From the NCBI GenBank assembly GCA_021827705.1, contig JAKAUQ010000029.1:1-64000 (forward strand): 64,000 bases of DNA. Reading direction: 5' to 3'. Shown here piece by piece: positions 62,913-64,000 of the stretch (its first letter is position 1; every line of letters begins with the position of its first letter). Below the pieces are notes generated by a model. It had not been told where the DNA came from and searched no databases. It was given only the letters and a program-made list of their open reading frames with translations. The stretch comes from Actinomycetes bacterium (GTDB lineage: Bacteria > Actinomycetota > Acidimicrobiia > Acidimicrobiales > RAAP-2). The translations under genes and the position numbers were made by a program.

Positions 62913-64000
62913 CTAGAGCGTAACGCCCAGCAGCGCCGCCGCCGGGCCGACGCTGAAGCCCGCGTGGGCGGCGCGATCCATCGCCGCGATCGCCCCAGGC
63001 GTGTCGAGGTCGTCGTCGAGCGCGGCGCGCACCTCGTCGATCAGGTTGGAGGGCCGTCCGGCCACCAGCGACGATCGCCAGGTCGCCAGACGCGACTGGG
63101 CTAGGTGCAGCAGCTCATCGCGCCACTCCCAGTCCTGGCGGTAGTGCTGGTCGAGCAGGGCCAGGCGCACCGCGGCGGGCTCGGAGCGCGCCACCAGCTC
63201 CGAGACGAACACCAAGTTGCCCAAGGACTTGGACATCTTGGTGCCGTCCAGCCCGACGAGGCCCACGTGGAGCCAGTGGTGCACGAAGCCCACACCCGTC
63301 ACGGCCTCGCTCTGGGCCGCCTCGCACTCGTGGTGGGGGAACACCAGGTCGCGACCTCCGCCGTGCACGTCGACGGTCGGACCGAGCTCGCGCATCGCCA
63401 GAGCCGAGCACTCAATGTGCCAGCCGGGTCGTCCCGCACCCCAGCGGGACTCCCAGGCCGGCTCATCGGCCAGGGAGGGCTGCCACAGCACGAAGTCGAG
63501 GGGATCGCGCTTGCGCGGGTCCTCGGGCCAGGCACCGTGCTCTGCCGAAACGCGGGCCATGGCTGAGTCGGCCACGTGGCTCACCTGACCGAAGCGTGGA
63601 AACTTGGCGACCTCGAAATAGACCCAGCCGTCGCGCTCGTAGGCCAGCCCGCGCTCGAAGAGGCGCCCTATCAGGGTGAGGATCTCCGGGATCGCCGATG
63701 TGGCGCGCGGCTCGCTGTAGCAGGGCACCAGATTCAGCAACTGCATGTCGCGCTCGAAGATGGCCATCTCTTGGGCCGCCAGGTCCAGGTAGTTAACGTC
63801 GAGCTCGCGAGCCTTGCGCAAGATGTCGTCGTCAACGTCGGTCACGTTGCGCACGCAGCGCGTATCGTGCCCGTCGTCGCGCAGGCGCCGCTGGAGCACG
63901 TCGAAGATCAGGTACACGTAGGCGTGGCCCAGGTGGGCAGCGTCGTAGGGCGTGATACCACAGCTGTACAGGGTCACGACCGGGCCGGCCTCCAGCGGGT
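62913..64000 (-). CDS. mshC: MshC-like L-cysteine:1D-myo-inositol 2-amino-2-deoxy-alpha-D-glucopyranoside ligase (CysS paralogue); 5' end truncated by window edge
   Basis: LYSCGITPYDAAHLGHAYVYLIFDVLQRRLRDDGHDTRCVRNVTDVDDDILRKA..GWHIECSALAMRELGPTVDVHGGGRDLVFPHHECEAAQSEA..TKMSKSLGNLVFVSEL; reading frame stays open to position 64000. Confidence 0.85.
   Translation of the reverse strand, partial: PLEAGPVVTLYSCGITPYDAAHLGHAYVYLIFDVLQRRLRDDGHDTRCVRNVTDVDDDILRKARELDVNYLDLAAQEMAIFERDMQLLNLVPCYSEPRATSAIPEILTLIGRLFERGLAYERDGWVYFEVAKFPRFGQVSHVADSAMARVSAEHGAWPEDPRKRDPLDFVLWQPSLADEPAWESRWGAGRPGWHIECSALAMRELGPTVDVHGGGRDLVFPHHECEAAQSEAVTGVGFVHHWLHVGLVGLDGTKMSKSLGNLVFVSELVARSEPAAVRLALLDQHYRQDWEWRDELLHLAQSRLATWRSSLVAGRPSNLIDEVRAALDDDLDTPGAIAAMDRAAHAGFSVGPAAALLGVTL

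Overview
64-kb high-GC window that reads as a mostly core, gene-dense actinobacterial chromosome segment. Acidimicrobiia-like affiliation is inferred from gene content only. Recognisable blocks: a degraded IS3-type remnant and a VOC protein next to tRNA-Leu(GAG); secG-tpiA-pgk-gap-yvcK-rapZ-uvrC-uvrA-uvrB-coaE-rpsA-polA-ANTAR regulator; menC, tRNA-Leu(CAA), fabD-fabG-acpP-fabF interrupted by an opposite-strand SGNH hydrolase; mshD, menG, menF, a polyprenol-phosphate-mannose-synthase-like gene beside a UPF0104-like membrane protein, ppk; an FtsW/RodA pair; and a long minus-strand run aroE-mltG-ruvX-alaS-rarA-aspS-hisS-relA-secF-secD-yajC-ruvB-ruvA-ruvC-yebC-pdxT-pdxS-[M48-like]-pimA-patA-pgsA-HIT-thrS-mshC. 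I see no CRISPR array, prophage or defence island. The best leads are (i) an M48-like protein that has lost the HExxH motif and the third zinc ligand, placed between pdxS and the PIM genes; (ii) a TrpF-like barrel without the catalytic Cys and phosphate-loop motifs; (iii) 3' overlap at all six convergent protein-gene junctions; (iv) whiA missing from its usual place after yvcK; (v) an orphan LpqW-like substrate-binding protein; (vi) a ppm/UPF0104 divergent pair that could be a synthase and flippase. All assignments come from reading translated sequence by eye; no database search was run.
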